Made by a program: the position numbers and the translations under genes
Assembly: GCF_023715445.1 (NCBI RefSeq)
Contig: NZ_JAMBOD010000001.1
Location: forward strand, 434,001 to 498,000
Direction of reading: 5' to 3'
Length of the DNA: 64,000 nt
Source: Fictibacillus nanhaiensis
GTDB lineage: Bacteria > Bacillota > Bacilli > Bacillales > Fictibacillaceae
In this document: positions 17,637 through 26,002 of the stretch, piece after piece
How the letters are laid out: the number at the start of each line of letters is the position of its first letter
Numbering within the stretch: position 1 is the stretch's first letter
The notes under the pieces: generated by a model
Database searches by the model: none
Told to the model about the DNA's origin: nothing
What the model saw: only the letters and a program-made list of their open reading frames with translations

Positions 17637-18341
17637 CTATTGCGGTTTTTTACCTGTATGCATAGCGGCAGCACCCATTGCATACGATTTCACTTCAATA
17701 TCAATAAGTCCTGACTTTTGAAAAAGCTCCTTCAGCTCTTCTTTCGTTAAAAAAGCTTCGGTTGATTCTTGCAGCCATGAATACTCCTGGTAGCTTTTCG
17801 CAAACAGCTTTCCGAAGACAGGCATAATGTGCGTAAAATAAAGTTTGAATACCTGTTTAAATACTGGAACAGTCGGATGCGATGTTTCAAGACACACAAC
17901 TCTTCCGCCAGGCTTTACAACTCTCGCCATCTCTTTAAGTGCCTGCAAATAATCAGGTACATTTCTAAGGCCGAACCCGATCGTAACCACATCAAACGAA
18001 TGATCTTCAAACGGCAGTTCCATTGCATTTCCATGAATAAAAGTAACTTGCGGCAGAAAACGCTTCTTTAATTTTTCACGTCCGACCTTAAGCATATTCT
18101 CACTAAAATCTAAACCTGTAACCTGTCCGTTCTCTCCTGCAGCTTCAGCAAGTGCAAATGTCCACTCACCCGTTCCGCAGCAAACATCTAGACATTTATC
18201 GCCTGGTTTGACACTGATCCGCTTCATCGTATCATTGCGCCATCTGGTGTGCTGTTTGAAACTGATCAGGTCGTTCATATAGTCATACTGATCAGAGATC
18301 TTCTCAAATACAGAGTGAACCCGTTCTTCTTTGCTCAACAT
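17637..18341 (-). CDS. menG: Demethylmenaquinone methyltransferase
   Basis: A 234-residue SAM-dependent methyltransferase of the UbiE/MenG family, making the final C-methylation that yields menaquinone. The SAM motif [19 protein letters not shown] is at about 48-66, and [20 protein letters not shown] follows. It lies between hepS and the UbiA gene, 4 bp after hepS. In B. subtilis the same gene (menH/ubiE) also lies between hepS and hepT. Confidence 0.96.
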   Translation of the reverse strand: MLSKEERVHSVFEKISDQYDYMNDLISFKQHTRWRNDTMKRISVKPGDKCLDVCCGTGEWTFALAEAAGENGQVTGLDFSENMLKVGREKLKKRFLPQVTFIHGNAMELPFEDHSFDVVTIGFGLRNVPDYLQALKEMARVVKPGGRVVCLETSHPTVPVFKQVFKLYFTHIMPVFGKLFAKSYQEYSWLQESTEAFLTKEELKELFQKSGLIDIEVKSYAMGAAAMHTGKKPQ

Positions 18342-18345
18342 CGGA

Positions 18346-19053
18346 TTAACCCTCTCCTAACATTAAGTCATTTTCGGTGCTTTTATAAATGGCGCAGTCT
18401 TCCCTGTGAAAAACTGAAGGCATCTCTACTTTTTTTTCTCTGAGGTCAGTTTCACATGTTATCAAGTAAGTTAACTGATCCTTTTGCAAGGTTATCCTCA
18501 TTTCTCTCTTCTGATAGCTGGAAATGAGAAGATAACGCTCAATAAAGGGAATATATTTTTGCAGACCGAAAGATTCCGCTGCCTTTGTATAGAGCAAGCT
18601 CTCAATCTTTCCAACAGTGCTTATGTAATCAACACTGTTATTTTTCATCTGATGAAAATCATGCAAAAACGTTTTATGTTCATTAATTTTTTGCACAGCA
18701 TCTGACAATTTAGAAATCAGATCCAGATTCTCGCAGCGTGCTAATAACAGATAATAAAGGCTGCTGAAATAATCACCTGATAAAACAACAAGCTGCCTTT
18801 TCTTCTTATTCGAAACAACTTCTTCTTCCAGAATATCGTCATGACGATCAAGAGCAGACTGAATTAAAAGGATTGAACTGAAATATTCTGCCTCAACTGC
18901 TTCATCCAATTGGAGTTCACGGAGCAGACAGTATGTAATAAACACTTTCGCTTCATCGAACACCGGAGGCTGCAAATACTTATCCACATAACTGTGCTGC
19001 ATCAGTAAAAGTGTATGCTGTTTTAAACGTTGAATTTGTTCCATGGTGTTCAT
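18346..19053 (-). CDS. hepS: Heptaprenyl diphosphate synthase, component I
   Basis: A 235-residue non-catalytic partner of HepT needed for C35 chain-length synthesis; HepS proteins are poorly conserved and have no aspartate-rich motif, as here. I assign it by length, its [12 protein letters not shown]-type core, and its position between mtrB and menG, exactly as in B. subtilis. The frame opens 24 codons earlier, but GGAGG lies six bases before the ATG at 19053. Confidence 0.85.
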   Translation of the reverse strand: MNTMEQIQRLKQHTLLLMQHSYVDKYLQPPVFDEAKVFITYCLLRELQLDEAVEAEYFSSILLIQSALDRHDDILEEEVVSNKKKRQLVVLSGDYFSSLYYLLLARCENLDLISKLSDAVQKINEHKTFLHDFHQMKNNSVDYISTVGKIESLLYTKAAESFGLQKYIPFIERYLLISSYQKREMRITLQKDQLTYLITCETDLREKKVEMPSVFHREDCAIYKSTENDLMLGEG

Positions 19054-19141
19054 CATATACCTCCAAAGATACAGCGAAATGCGCCTCATTATTATAACAT
19101 AGTCGCCAAGTAATGACGGTTTCAATCGTTATTTCGGACAT

Positions 19142-19166
19142 AAAGAAAACTAGGCTGACCGCCTAG
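19142..19166 (-). terminator. Possible terminator between mtrB and hepS
   Basis: A 6-bp stem CTAGGC (19150-19155) with GCCTAG (19161-19166), a 5-nt loop, and UUUUCUUU downstream on the minus strand. Moderate strength; it may reduce rather than stop read-through from folE-mtrB. Confidence 0.6.
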
Positions 19167-19240
19167 CCCTTCCATCGGCATTTATGAAAACAAACATTTT
19201 GCTGCACGACGGTTAGTTGTTTCTTTGCTGAAACTCCCGC

Positions 19241-19459
19241 TTAAGATTCTGTATCCACTTCACCATGTTTCGTATAGATCACAGCTTTCCCTCTAACTTT
19301 CACAGCAGAAGTATGCTCGGTAAATTGAGCGATCATGACTTCACCTTTATCCAACTTTTCGGAATGATGAAATCTTGTTTCTGTTCCTCGGGTTAATCCA
19401 ATCACATTTACACCATTTTCTTTAGCTTTTATAACAAAAAAGTCAAAATCTGATTTCAT
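19241..19459 (-). CDS. mtrB: Tryptophan RNA-binding attenuation protein TRAP
   Basis: A 72-residue subunit of the 11-mer ring that binds tryptophan and then wraps trp leader RNA around itself. The sequence is very close to B. subtilis MtrB through the Trp-binding and RNA-binding segment ([36 protein letters not shown]-like VKVRGKA). The ribosome site is AAGGAGGG. It forms an operon with folE, 15 bp upstream, as in B. subtilis. Its target array is at 12.75-12.83 kb. No anti-TRAP (rtpA) gene is in the window. Confidence 0.96.
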   Translation of the reverse strand: MKSDFDFFVIKAKENGVNVIGLTRGTETRFHHSEKLDKGEVMIAQFTEHTSAVKVRGKAVIYTKHGEVDTES

Positions 19460-19474
19460 TGCTGGAAACCCTCC

Positions 19475-20041
19475 TTAATTTCGAATTAAACTTAAAACCT
19501 CTGCTCTTGCCGCTGGATCTTTCTCGAACACTCCGCGAACTGCTGATGTAACCGTCATAGATCCAGGCTTTTTCACACCGCGCATCGTCATACACATATG
19601 CTCTGCTTCAATCACAACAATTACGCCATGCGGTTCGAGGGTTTCAAGCAAGCTGTTTGCAATGGTAGACGTAATTCTCTCCTGGAGCTGCGGTCTCTTA
19701 GTTACAGCTTCCACTGCTCTGGCTAGTTTACTGAGTCCTGTAACTTTGCCGCCCTTTGGTATGTAGCCAATATGCGCTTTGCCAAAGAAAGGCACTAAGT
19801 GATGTTCACACATTGAATAAAACGGTATATCTTTCACCAATACTAACTCTTCATGATCTTCTCCGAAAATAGTAGCAAAATGCTCTTTGGGATCTTGATT
19901 CAAGCCTTGAAAGACTTCTTCATACATTTTTGCCACTCGTTTCGGTGTATCTATTAAACCCTCTCTTTCAGGGTCTTCCCCAATAGCTTCAAGTATCATT
20001 TTTACTGCGGTTTCAATTTTCTCACGTTGAACTTCTGCCAC
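19475..20041 (-). CDS. folE: GTP cyclohydrolase I
   Basis: A 188-residue enzyme that opens GTP to 7,8-dihydroneopterin triphosphate, the first step of folate synthesis. Zinc ligands are Cys78, His81 (CEHH) and Cys150 (EHMCMTMRG). I chose the GTG at 20041, nine bases after GGAGG; the frame opens 30 codons earlier but the extra residues are hydrophobic and not part of the family. It is also known as mtrA because of its operon with mtrB. Confidence 0.96.
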   Translation of the reverse strand: MAEVQREKIETAVKMILEAIGEDPEREGLIDTPKRVAKMYEEVFQGLNQDPKEHFATIFGEDHEELVLVKDIPFYSMCEHHLVPFFGKAHIGYIPKGGKVTGLSKLARAVEAVTKRPQLQERITSTIANSLLETLEPHGVIVVIEAEHMCMTMRGVKKPGSMTVTSAVRGVFEKDPAARAEVLSLIRN

Positions 20042-20280
20042 GCTCTTTGTCCTCCAATTCCAATAACACAATAGCAAAATTTTAGCATACTGCAAGGAGA
20101 ATAGCAAAAGGAGAAACCCCTTACAGAACAAGATGAAAAATTGAAAGATGATTAATTATAGAAAGCATGCATCATGGATTAGGAGCAGGATTGCTAAAAA
20201 TAGTGGGTTTGGTGATAAAACTAGATTTTCGTTGATTTAGGATTCAGCCTCTTCGACCCAAACCGTTTAAAAGCAAAATA

Positions 20281-20312
20281 AAAAAAGACCGCGAAAGAAA
20301 CACGGTCTTTTT
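20281..20312 (-). terminator. Intrinsic terminator of hbs
   Basis: An 8-bp stem, AAAGACCG (20284-20291) with CGGTCTTT (20303-20310), with A and T runs on both sides, 15 bp past the hbs stop. Confidence 0.85.
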
Positions 20313-20326
20313 GCCCTATGTATAGA

Positions 20327-20599
20327 TTATTTAACAGCGTCCTTAAGGGCTTTCCCTGGTTTGAAAGCAGGAACTTTGCTTGCAGAGATTTCGATTTCTT
20401 GTCCAGTTTGCGGGTTGCGGCCTTTACGAGCTGCACGCTCACGAACTTCAAAGTTACCAAAACCGATAAGCTGTACCTTGCTTCCACTTTGAAGAGTGCC
20501 AGTGATCGCTTCGAAAACAGCGTCAACTGCTTTAGATGCATCTTTCTTAGAAAGCTGAGCTTGCTCAGATACTGCATTGATAAGATCAGTCTTGTTCAT
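20327..20599 (-). CDS. hbs: DNA-binding protein HU
   Basis: A 90-residue nucleoid protein of the HU/IHF family, nearly identical in pattern to HBsu: N-terminal [10 protein letters not shown] helices, the [20 protein letters not shown] beta-arm, and C-terminal [15 protein letters not shown]. The ATG at 20599 has GAGGAGGTG correctly spaced; an in-frame GTG three codons upstream is part of that site. It lies between folE and spoIVA as in B. subtilis. Confidence 0.97.
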   Translation of the reverse strand: MNKTDLINAVSEQAQLSKKDASKAVDAVFEAITGTLQSGSKVQLIGFGNFEVRERAARKGRNPQTGQEIEISASKVPAFKPGKALKDAVK

Positions 20600-20720
20600 T
20601 CCATTCACCTCCTCTCAAGGAATTCTCTATAGAAATATCGGTAGTGAAATCTTTTTTTTAAAAGCATTGATTTCTTATGTAATATACAGGATTTTACTAA
20701 TTTTATCTTTGACAAGCCTT

Positions 20721-20749
20721 ATATTATACGATTCGTTTAAAGAATTCAA
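20721..20749 (-). promoter_or_regulatory. Putative sigma-A promoter of hbs, in a 322-bp gene-free stretch
   Basis: Minus strand TTGAAT (20744-20749) followed by TATAATAT; TAATAT (20721-20726) is at 17 bp and TATAAT (20723-20728) at 15 bp. The leader would be about 115 nt. Nothing else recognisable lies between hbs and the spoIVA terminator; the rest is AT-rich. Confidence 0.6.
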
Positions 20750-20887
20750 TCTTTTTTCGACGTTTTTGGCGTTTCAACCCTTAAAATTCCTTATTTTTAG
20801 ACCTTTTTTTACAAAATTCATGGTAGAACAGGTAGAAAAGTCTCCCTTGTACCGCAAATCTTTTTTACTATTTATCTGTTAAAAAGC

Positions 20888-20917
20888 AAAAAAAAGACTC
20901 CCGGTTATAGGAGTCTT
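20888..20917 (-). terminator. Intrinsic terminator of spoIVA
   Basis: An 8-bp perfect stem, AAGACTCC (20894-20901) with GGAGTCTT (20910-20917), followed by a U run on the minus strand, 4 bp past the stop. Confidence 0.88.
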
Positions 20918-20921
20918 CCAG

Positions 20922-22400
20922 TTATAAAATAATGGCAATTAAACCGCCTGAACCCTCATTTATAATACGTTCAAGTGTCTCTTTTAATTTATATCTGGCA
21001 TTTTCCGGCATTAGAGAAATCTTCCCTTGAATTCCTTCTCTTACGATAGAATTTAATGACCTTCCAAAGATATCTGAATTCCAGATTGACAATGGATCTT
21101 CTTCAAAGTCCTGCATTAAATATCTGAGCATTTCCTCACTTTGTTTTTCTGTGCCGATGATTGGGGCGAATTCAGATTCTACATCAACTTTAATCATATG
21201 AATCGATGGAGCAATCGCCTTTAACCGGACACCAAATCTTGATCCCTGGCGAATAATTTCCGGCTCATCCAAGCTCATGTCCGTGATAGCAGGAGCAGCA
21301 ATTCCATAACCCGTCTGCTTTACCATTCTTAGTGCGTCTGCCACTTGATCATATTCTGTTTTTGCATATGCAAATTCCTGCATCAGCTGAAGCAAATGAT
21401 CTTTTCCTCGAATCTCTACTCCAACTACTTCTTTTAAGATTTGATCGTACAAATAATCCGGAGCGAACAAATCGATCTCAGCGATCCCTTGACCCATCTC
21501 AATACCCGCAAGTCTCGCATCATCAATAAAATCATAGTTTGCGAAGAAACCGACTACTTTATCTACATCACGCAGACGTTTAATGTCCTGCACTGTTTCT
21601 CTGACTGCTTCCTCATAGCTTTCCCGCAGCCAATGATTCTCTCTAAGCACCATAACCCAGCTAGGGAGATTTACATTGACTTCTAATACAGGGAACTCAT
21701 ATAAAGCTTCACGAAGAACATTATTGATATCGTGTTCTGTCATGCCTTCAACACTCATTGCAAGTACAGGGATATCATATTTTTCGCAAAGTTCAGTACG
21801 AAGCTGCTGTGTATCTGGATGGTGCGGATGAGTAGAGTTAATCAGCATGATGAATGGTTTTCCAACTTCTTTTAACTCAGCAACAACACGTTCTTCTGAT
21901 TCCACATAATCGTATCTGGGGATCTCTCCAATCGAGCCATCCGTAGTTACTACCACACCAAGTGTTGAATGTTCTTGTATAACTTTTCTTGTTCCAATTT
22001 CTGCAGCTTCATGAAACGGGATCGGCTCATCATACCAAGGTGTATGAATCATTCTCGGCCCGTTTTCATCTTCGTAGCCTTTTGCGCTTGGAACAGCATA
22101 ACCTACACTGTCGACAAGCCGAACGTTTACATCAAGCCCTTCACCTACATTAATCTTTACCGCATTGTTAGGAACAAATTTGGGCTCAGTGGTCATAATG
22201 GTACGTCCAGCTGCACTTTGCGGCAATTCATCCTGAGCGCGTTGACGTTCTGCTTCATTTTCAATGTTCGGCAGAACTACAAGCTCCATGAATTTCTTAA
22301 TGAATGTGGATTTACCCGTTCTTACTGCTCCTACTACGCCTAAGTAGATATCTCCGCCCGTCCTTTCGGCGATATCTTTAAAAATATCGATTTTTTCCAT
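20922..22400 (-). CDS. spoIVA: Spore coat morphogenetic ATPase SpoIVA
   Basis: A 492-residue protein, exactly the length of B. subtilis SpoIVA. It hydrolyses ATP to polymerise on the forespore surface and forms the base of the spore coat. A Walker A-type loop GAVRTGKST surrounds Lys30 and the C-terminus ends GGLIAIIL, the segment needed for forespore targeting through SpoVM. The ATG at 22400 has GGGAGGG; an upstream extension of 18 codons has no ribosome site. A putative sigma-E promoter lies just upstream and the gene has its own terminator. Confidence 0.98.
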   Translation of the reverse strand: MEKIDIFKDIAERTGGDIYLGVVGAVRTGKSTFIKKFMELVVLPNIENEAERQRAQDELPQSAAGRTIMTTEPKFVPNNAVKINVGEGLDVNVRLVDSVGYAVPSAKGYEDENGPRMIHTPWYDEPIPFHEAAEIGTRKVIQEHSTLGVVVTTDGSIGEIPRYDYVESEERVVAELKEVGKPFIMLINSTHPHHPDTQQLRTELCEKYDIPVLAMSVEGMTEHDINNVLREALYEFPVLEVNVNLPSWVMVLRENHWLRESYEEAVRETVQDIKRLRDVDKVVGFFANYDFIDDARLAGIEMGQGIAEIDLFAPDYLYDQILKEVVGVEIRGKDHLLQLMQEFAYAKTEYDQVADALRMVKQTGYGIAAPAITDMSLDEPEIIRQGSRFGVRLKAIAPSIHMIKVDVESEFAPIIGTEKQSEEMLRYLMQDFEEDPLSIWNSDIFGRSLNSIVREGIQGKISLMPENARYKLKETLERIINEGSGGLIAIIL

Positions 22401-22452
22401 TCGTTTCCCTCCCGATCCAAATAAAGTTCCGGATGCTAGTCTTGGACAATAC

Positions 22453-22482
22453 ATCGTATGATTTTGTCCTACTGATTATGAC
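22453..22482 (-). promoter_or_regulatory. Putative sigma-E promoter of spoIVA
   Basis: Minus strand GTCATAAT (22475-22482) and CATACGAT (22453-22460), close to the mother-cell sigma-E consensus, with 14 bp between the CATAAT and CATACG hexamers. Start of transcription would fall near 22446, about 46 bases before the start codon. spoIVA is known to be sigma-E dependent in B. subtilis. Confidence 0.7.
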
Positions 22483-22602
22483 AAAGGAACGGAAATTTTT
22501 ATTGGAACCTCTTTTCTCTGTTGTATAGTTCCATTAAAACGGGAGGGCGCACTACAGTGCCTACCGATGAAACTATGAAGCTTGTTTCGTTAAAAGGATT
22601 TC

Positions 22603-22652
22603 CAAAAAAAATCTCTCCGCCTTTTCTATGAATGTATTAGAAAAAGGGAGAG
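22603..22652 (-). terminator. Probable terminator after yphF
   Basis: An imperfect hairpin closed by CTCTCC/GGAGAG (22647-22652 with 22613-22618) and followed by AUUUUUUUU on the minus strand, 8 bp past the yphF stop. Confidence 0.65.
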
Positions 22653-22659
22653 TTCATGC

Positions 22660-23370
22660 CTATTTTATTAAAAAAACAGGCTTGTTGTTTTCTGCTTGAT
22701 ATGGAACGGAATAGATGGGTACAAAAAAGGAATGCTCCGCTAGCAGATGACGGATATCTTCATGCTTGTGCAATTCATCTTTATAGCTTTCGATCGCAGG
22801 ATTTAAGTCTTTTCTATAATCTATAAAAATTTTCGCGTCACCATTTACCATTAAGGGCAGTTTCTTGCCAGTAAAAGGACTCTTTACGAACGGATCTTCT
22901 TTAAATCCTAATTTTTTATAATCAAGAGTATATCTTCCTTGTGCCTCAATCTTCTTAAATGGGGGGTACTGGTGTTTTGCCATATAGATATTTAACGCAA
23001 CCTGAACATCCTGAACCTTATCTGTTAAAACGAGATCTGCCAGTTTAACTGTAGGTTTTGTTTCAACATTGATCAATACATATTGAAAAGTACCACCTTT
23101 TTCAAAAGAGTTGCCAGGCGGTTCTTGCATATATTTTGGCACTAGCTTATTAAAATCAATCAAGTATTTTTGATAGATATCCGTGTCTGCTTCTTTTGTT
23201 TTAATAGGCAGAACACCGGTATCCTTCTGAAAGTTTTCTACAGCTGTCTGAACTGCTGTAATCTGATCTTGGTAAGGCATGCGGTTTTGCGTCTTTCTTT
23301 CTTCCGGGTATAAGCATCCTGAGAGAGTAAAAAGGATAAGTAGTGAGAGAATCAGCCATTTTTTTTGCAA
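22660..23370 (-). CDS. yphF: YphF-like lipoprotein
   Basis: A 236-residue secreted lipoprotein: a hydrophobic signal peptide ends in LSGC, with the lipidated cysteine at residue 19. The mature part contains two similar segments with Tyr-Pro-Pro/Tyr-Leu patterns, suggesting an internal duplication. It matches YphF by position between spoIVA and yphE. The function is unknown; co-location with spore genes suggests a sporulation role, which is inference. It starts at TTG eight bases after AGGAGG. Confidence 0.78.
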   Translation of the reverse strand: MQKKWLILSLLILFTLSGCLYPEERKTQNRMPYQDQITAVQTAVENFQKDTGVLPIKTKEADTDIYQKYLIDFNKLVPKYMQEPPGNSFEKGGTFQYVLINVETKPTVKLADLVLTDKVQDVQVALNIYMAKHQYPPFKKIEAQGRYTLDYKKLGFKEDPFVKSPFTGKKLPLMVNGDAKIFIDYRKDLNPAIESYKDELHKHEDIRHLLAEHSFFVPIYSVPYQAENNKPVFLIK

Positions 23371-23384
23371 ATTAATATCCTCCT

Positions 23385-23585
23385 TTACCCTTGTACAGGT
23401 CCGCTAAAAACGACGATTAGAATTAGTATTCCAGCCACTATCATACAGATCCATGCAAAGAAAGAAACGATTCCCTGAAATATGCCAGTTAGCTTGGAAC
23501 GGCTGAACATGATTGAAAAAACAGCAATAAACATTAGACCGATGGCAGATAACGCCACCCACATTTTCAATAAACCTTCACTCAT
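23385..23585 (-). CDS. yphE: YphE, DUF2768 small membrane protein
   Basis: A 66-residue protein with two membrane helices (about 8-28 and 36-60), matching the DUF2768 family (YphE). The function is unknown. AAGGAGGATACAT supplies the ribosome site. It lies 14 bp upstream of yphF and is probably co-transcribed with it. Confidence 0.83.
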   Translation of the reverse strand: MSEGLLKMWVALSAIGLMFIAVFSIMFSRSKLTGIFQGIVSFFAWICMIVAGILILIVVFSGPVQG

Positions 23586-23780
23586 ATGTATCCTCCTTGT
23601 CCATCGTACATTATAGCATAATTTGTTATGTTTCTTTAATCTTCATTTCGTATAAGAATAAAACTCTGCTAACCCATCTCCTTGTGTCAGGATTAGCTGT
23701 CGTAAGTCAATCCAGTTCCAGTTTCGACGAACGAAAAAGTCGTTTTATTAATACCCCACAAGGTATTAGAGCAATGATTC

Positions 23781-23881
23781 CCACGGTAATCGTATTAATC
23801 CCACGTTAGTTCACTTTTTTCTCGCGTTAGTTGAAATAAATCCACGTTGATTGCAAAATAACCACGAGTCGACCCATTCTG
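23781..23881. repeat. Five-unit tandem array with 20-bp period
   Basis: The motif CCACG (once TCGCG) recurs at 23781, 23801, 23822, 23842 and 23862, spacings of 20, 21, 20 and 20 bp. Units share CCACGTTAGTT followed by an A/T-rich half. It lies in the 408-bp gene-free stretch between yphE and spoVIF. A 63-codon minus-strand frame crosses it but looks spurious. No gene, promoter or known site explains the array. Confidence 0.75.
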
Positions 23882-23921
23882 ACAAATTTCGCCGTTCGGA
23901 TACCCGGTAACCCCACCAAAA

Positions 23922-23947
23922 AAACACCCGGCTCCAACCGGGTGTTT
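23922..23947 (-). terminator. Intrinsic terminator of spoVIF
   Basis: A 10-bp perfect stem, AAACACCCGG (23922-23931) with CCGGGTGTTT (23938-23947), with a 6-nt loop and flanking A run. Confidence 0.85.
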
Positions 23948-23993
23948 GACTAAATACTCCCTTATCTCCCCAATTAATCCCAACATTAATTGT

Positions 23994-24254
23994 TTATTTT
24001 CCGTCGAACATCTTGGATAGAGTTGCCAGATCTAACGGGATATTATTGTTTAATACAGCCTGAACGATCTGGTCTTCCTTCTGTTTCGTGACAGCTACCC
24101 CAGCCATAGAAGATACTTGGGAAATCAGCATTCGAATCGTGCGCTCATCACGTAGATTTGATCCGCTTACGGATTGTGCAAGTTTGAAAATATCATCCTT
24201 TTTAACACTTGTTTTCTTTTCAATCTTGTCAAAAAATTGTTGTTCACGTTCCAC
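23994..24254 (-). CDS. spoVIF: Stage VI sporulation protein F family
   Basis: An 86-residue basic, helical protein matching the SpoVIF family (FFDKIEKKTSVKKDDIFKLA and SGSNLRDERTIRMLISQVS). SpoVIF is a spore coat assembly factor in B. subtilis, where the gene is at another locus; in many Bacillaceae it lies beside gpsA, as here. I chose the GTG at 24254, spaced six bases from GGAGGA; an in-frame GTG six codons earlier overlaps that ribosome site. Confidence 0.82.
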   Translation of the reverse strand: MEREQQFFDKIEKKTSVKKDDIFKLAQSVSGSNLRDERTIRMLISQVSSMAGVAVTKQKEDQIVQAVLNNNIPLDLATLSKMFDGK

Positions 24255-24317
24255 CTGAAGTCCTCCTCCCACTTCCTTTTCACCCTATCGTATGCAATAA
24301 GTAAAGAAGGGTGAAAA

Positions 24318-24357
24318 GAAAAAAGGCGATTGCCTAAATTTTTCTAGACACTCGCCT
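24318..24357 (-). terminator. Probable terminator of gpsA
   Basis: AGGCGA (24324-24329) and TCGCCT (24352-24357) close a hairpin with a partly paired 22-nt interior, followed by UUUUUUCUUUU on the minus strand. Confidence 0.65.
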
Positions 24358-24365
24358 ATTGATTA

Positions 24366-25391
24366 TCAGCTTTTTAAGGAAGAAACATCTTCGACTTCAT
24401 GTGTTCGGGAGCGCTGCATCAGATCATCTACAGCCTGTTTTGCTGCTTTATTGTTAAAAAGGACATCGTAAAGCACTTGTGTTATGGGCATTTCAACTTG
24501 TTCTCTCTTGCTAAGTTCATAAGCAGCTTGTGTTGTTCTTACTCCTTCCACAACCATACCCATGTTTTCGAGAACATCATTGAGCGCCATTCCTTTGCCA
24601 AGCATATTACCTGCGCGCCAGTTCCTGCTATGTACGCTCGTACAAGTCACGATTAAATCCCCAATTCCTGTTAAACCAGAAAAAGTTAGCGGGTTTGCAC
24701 CCATATGTGTACCAAGACGAGCGATTTCCGCGAGGCCTCTCGTGATCAATGCCGCTTTTGCATTATCCCCATATCCTAATCCGTCAGAAAGTCCCGCACC
24801 TAAAGCAATAATATTTTTTAACGCGCCGCCAAGTTCAACACCAATTACATCCGGGTTTGTGTATACACGGAAATTTTGGTTGATAAACAGATCCTGGACC
24901 TTTTCTGCAACTTCTGTATTTTCAGATGAGACAGTAACAGTTGTTGGCTGTCTTAACGAAACTTCCTCCGCATGGCTTGGTCCTGATAGTACAACTACCG
25001 CTTCCAAAAGGGATGACGGCAGCTCTTCTTCAATGATTTCTGAAATTCGTTTATATGTACCTGGTTCAATACCTTTGCTGGCATGAACAATAGTGACTTT
25101 GCGTGTTAAAGAATCTTTAAGCTGGCCGAGTACATCTCTCATCGCTTTTGTAGGGGTTACGAGAACGAGGATATCTGCGCCTTCTATACATTCTTCAAGC
25201 TTAACAGATGCTTTTAAGTTTTCAGGAAGAACAACACCAGGCAAGTATTTCTCATTACGATGCTCTTCATTGATCTCTAAAACTTGTTCTTCTCTGCGTC
25301 CCCATAAGCGGACATTATGACCATTATCAGCTAATACGATAGCAAGAGCGGTTCCCCAGCTTCCAGCACCTAATACAGCAACATTATCCAT
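24366..25391 (-). CDS. gpsA: Glycerol-3-phosphate dehydrogenase [NAD(P)+]
   Basis: A 341-residue cytoplasmic enzyme reducing dihydroxyacetone phosphate to sn-glycerol-3-phosphate, the phospholipid backbone. The Rossmann motif GAGSWG is at 8-13, the catalytic lysine lies in [17 protein letters not shown], and [13 protein letters not shown] is typical. It lies downstream of plsY, which uses its product, 20 bp away. gpsA is essential in B. subtilis. Confidence 0.96.
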   Translation of the reverse strand: MDNVAVLGAGSWGTALAIVLADNGHNVRLWGRREEQVLEINEEHRNEKYLPGVVLPENLKASVKLEECIEGADILVLVTPTKAMRDVLGQLKDSLTRKVTIVHASKGIEPGTYKRISEIIEEELPSSLLEAVVVLSGPSHAEEVSLRQPTTVTVSSENTEVAEKVQDLFINQNFRVYTNPDVIGVELGGALKNIIALGAGLSDGLGYGDNAKAALITRGLAEIARLGTHMGANPLTFSGLTGIGDLIVTCTSVHSRNWRAGNMLGKGMALNDVLENMGMVVEGVRTTQAAYELSKREQVEMPITQVLYDVLFNNKAAKQAVDDLMQRSRTHEVEDVSSLKS

Positions 25392-25411
25392 TTATGTCAC
25401 ACTCCAAGTTA

Positions 25412-25993
25412 TTAAATTTTTCGCTCGGTCCCATTTAGCAGCCTTTGAATATTTCCCCTATGCCGCCAAACCGAAACAATCGAAATCCAGCCTCCAGCAA
25501 TAATAGCGGAAACAGGAAGGCTGTAATGATACAGCATAAAAAAAGGAGTCAAGACTAAAAAGACAATCGACCCTAAAGAAACAAAACGTGTGATCCAAAT
25601 CGTCAAAATAGCAATAACACCTGCTATAAAAGAAGGAAAAAAAGATACTGCAGCAAAAACACCAATTGTAGTCGCCACCCCTTTGCCGCCTTTAAATCCA
25701 AAGAAGACCGGATAATTGTGGCCGATTACCGCAGCAAATCCGCAGAGCACTGCAATAAACGGTCCATATCCAAGCCAAAATGGCACAGAAACAGATAATA
25801 TTCCTTTTAAACAGTCAAGCAGCAGGACCGCGATGGCAGGTCCCTTGCCAAGAACTCTAAGTGTGTTGGTGGCACCTGCATTACCGCTTCCATGTTTTCT
25901 GATATCTTCATTTCTCATCACTTTTGTCAGCAAATAACTAAAACTGACAGAACCTAAGCAATAAGATAATAAGATGAGGATCATCCACATCAT
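25412..25993 (-). CDS. plsY: Glycerol-3-phosphate acyltransferase PlsY
   Basis: A 193-residue membrane protein with five to six helices that acylates glycerol-3-phosphate using acyl-phosphate. The three conserved loops are present: SGNAGATNTLR (36-46), GHNYPVFFGFKGGKGVAT (91-108) and a C-terminal WRHRGNIQRLLNGTE. Two adjacent ATGs are possible starts. It lies between der and gpsA. Confidence 0.95.
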   Translation of the reverse strand: MMWMILILLSYCLGSVSFSYLLTKVMRNEDIRKHGSGNAGATNTLRVLGKGPAIAVLLLDCLKGILSVSVPFWLGYGPFIAVLCGFAAVIGHNYPVFFGFKGGKGVATTIGVFAAVSFFPSFIAGVIAILTIWITRFVSLGSIVFLVLTPFFMLYHYSLPVSAIIAGGWISIVSVWRHRGNIQRLLNGTERKI

Positions 25994-26002
25994 ATTGCTA
26001 CC

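Noticed and set aside
20221-20577. 118-codon frame opposite in phase to hbs
   Set aside because: Shadow frame of hbs and its terminator; codon pattern and context clearly favour hbs.
23795-23986. 63-codon minus-strand frame between yphE and spoVIF
   Set aside because: It crosses a terminator and the 20-bp tandem array, has no ribosome site and no recognisable domain.
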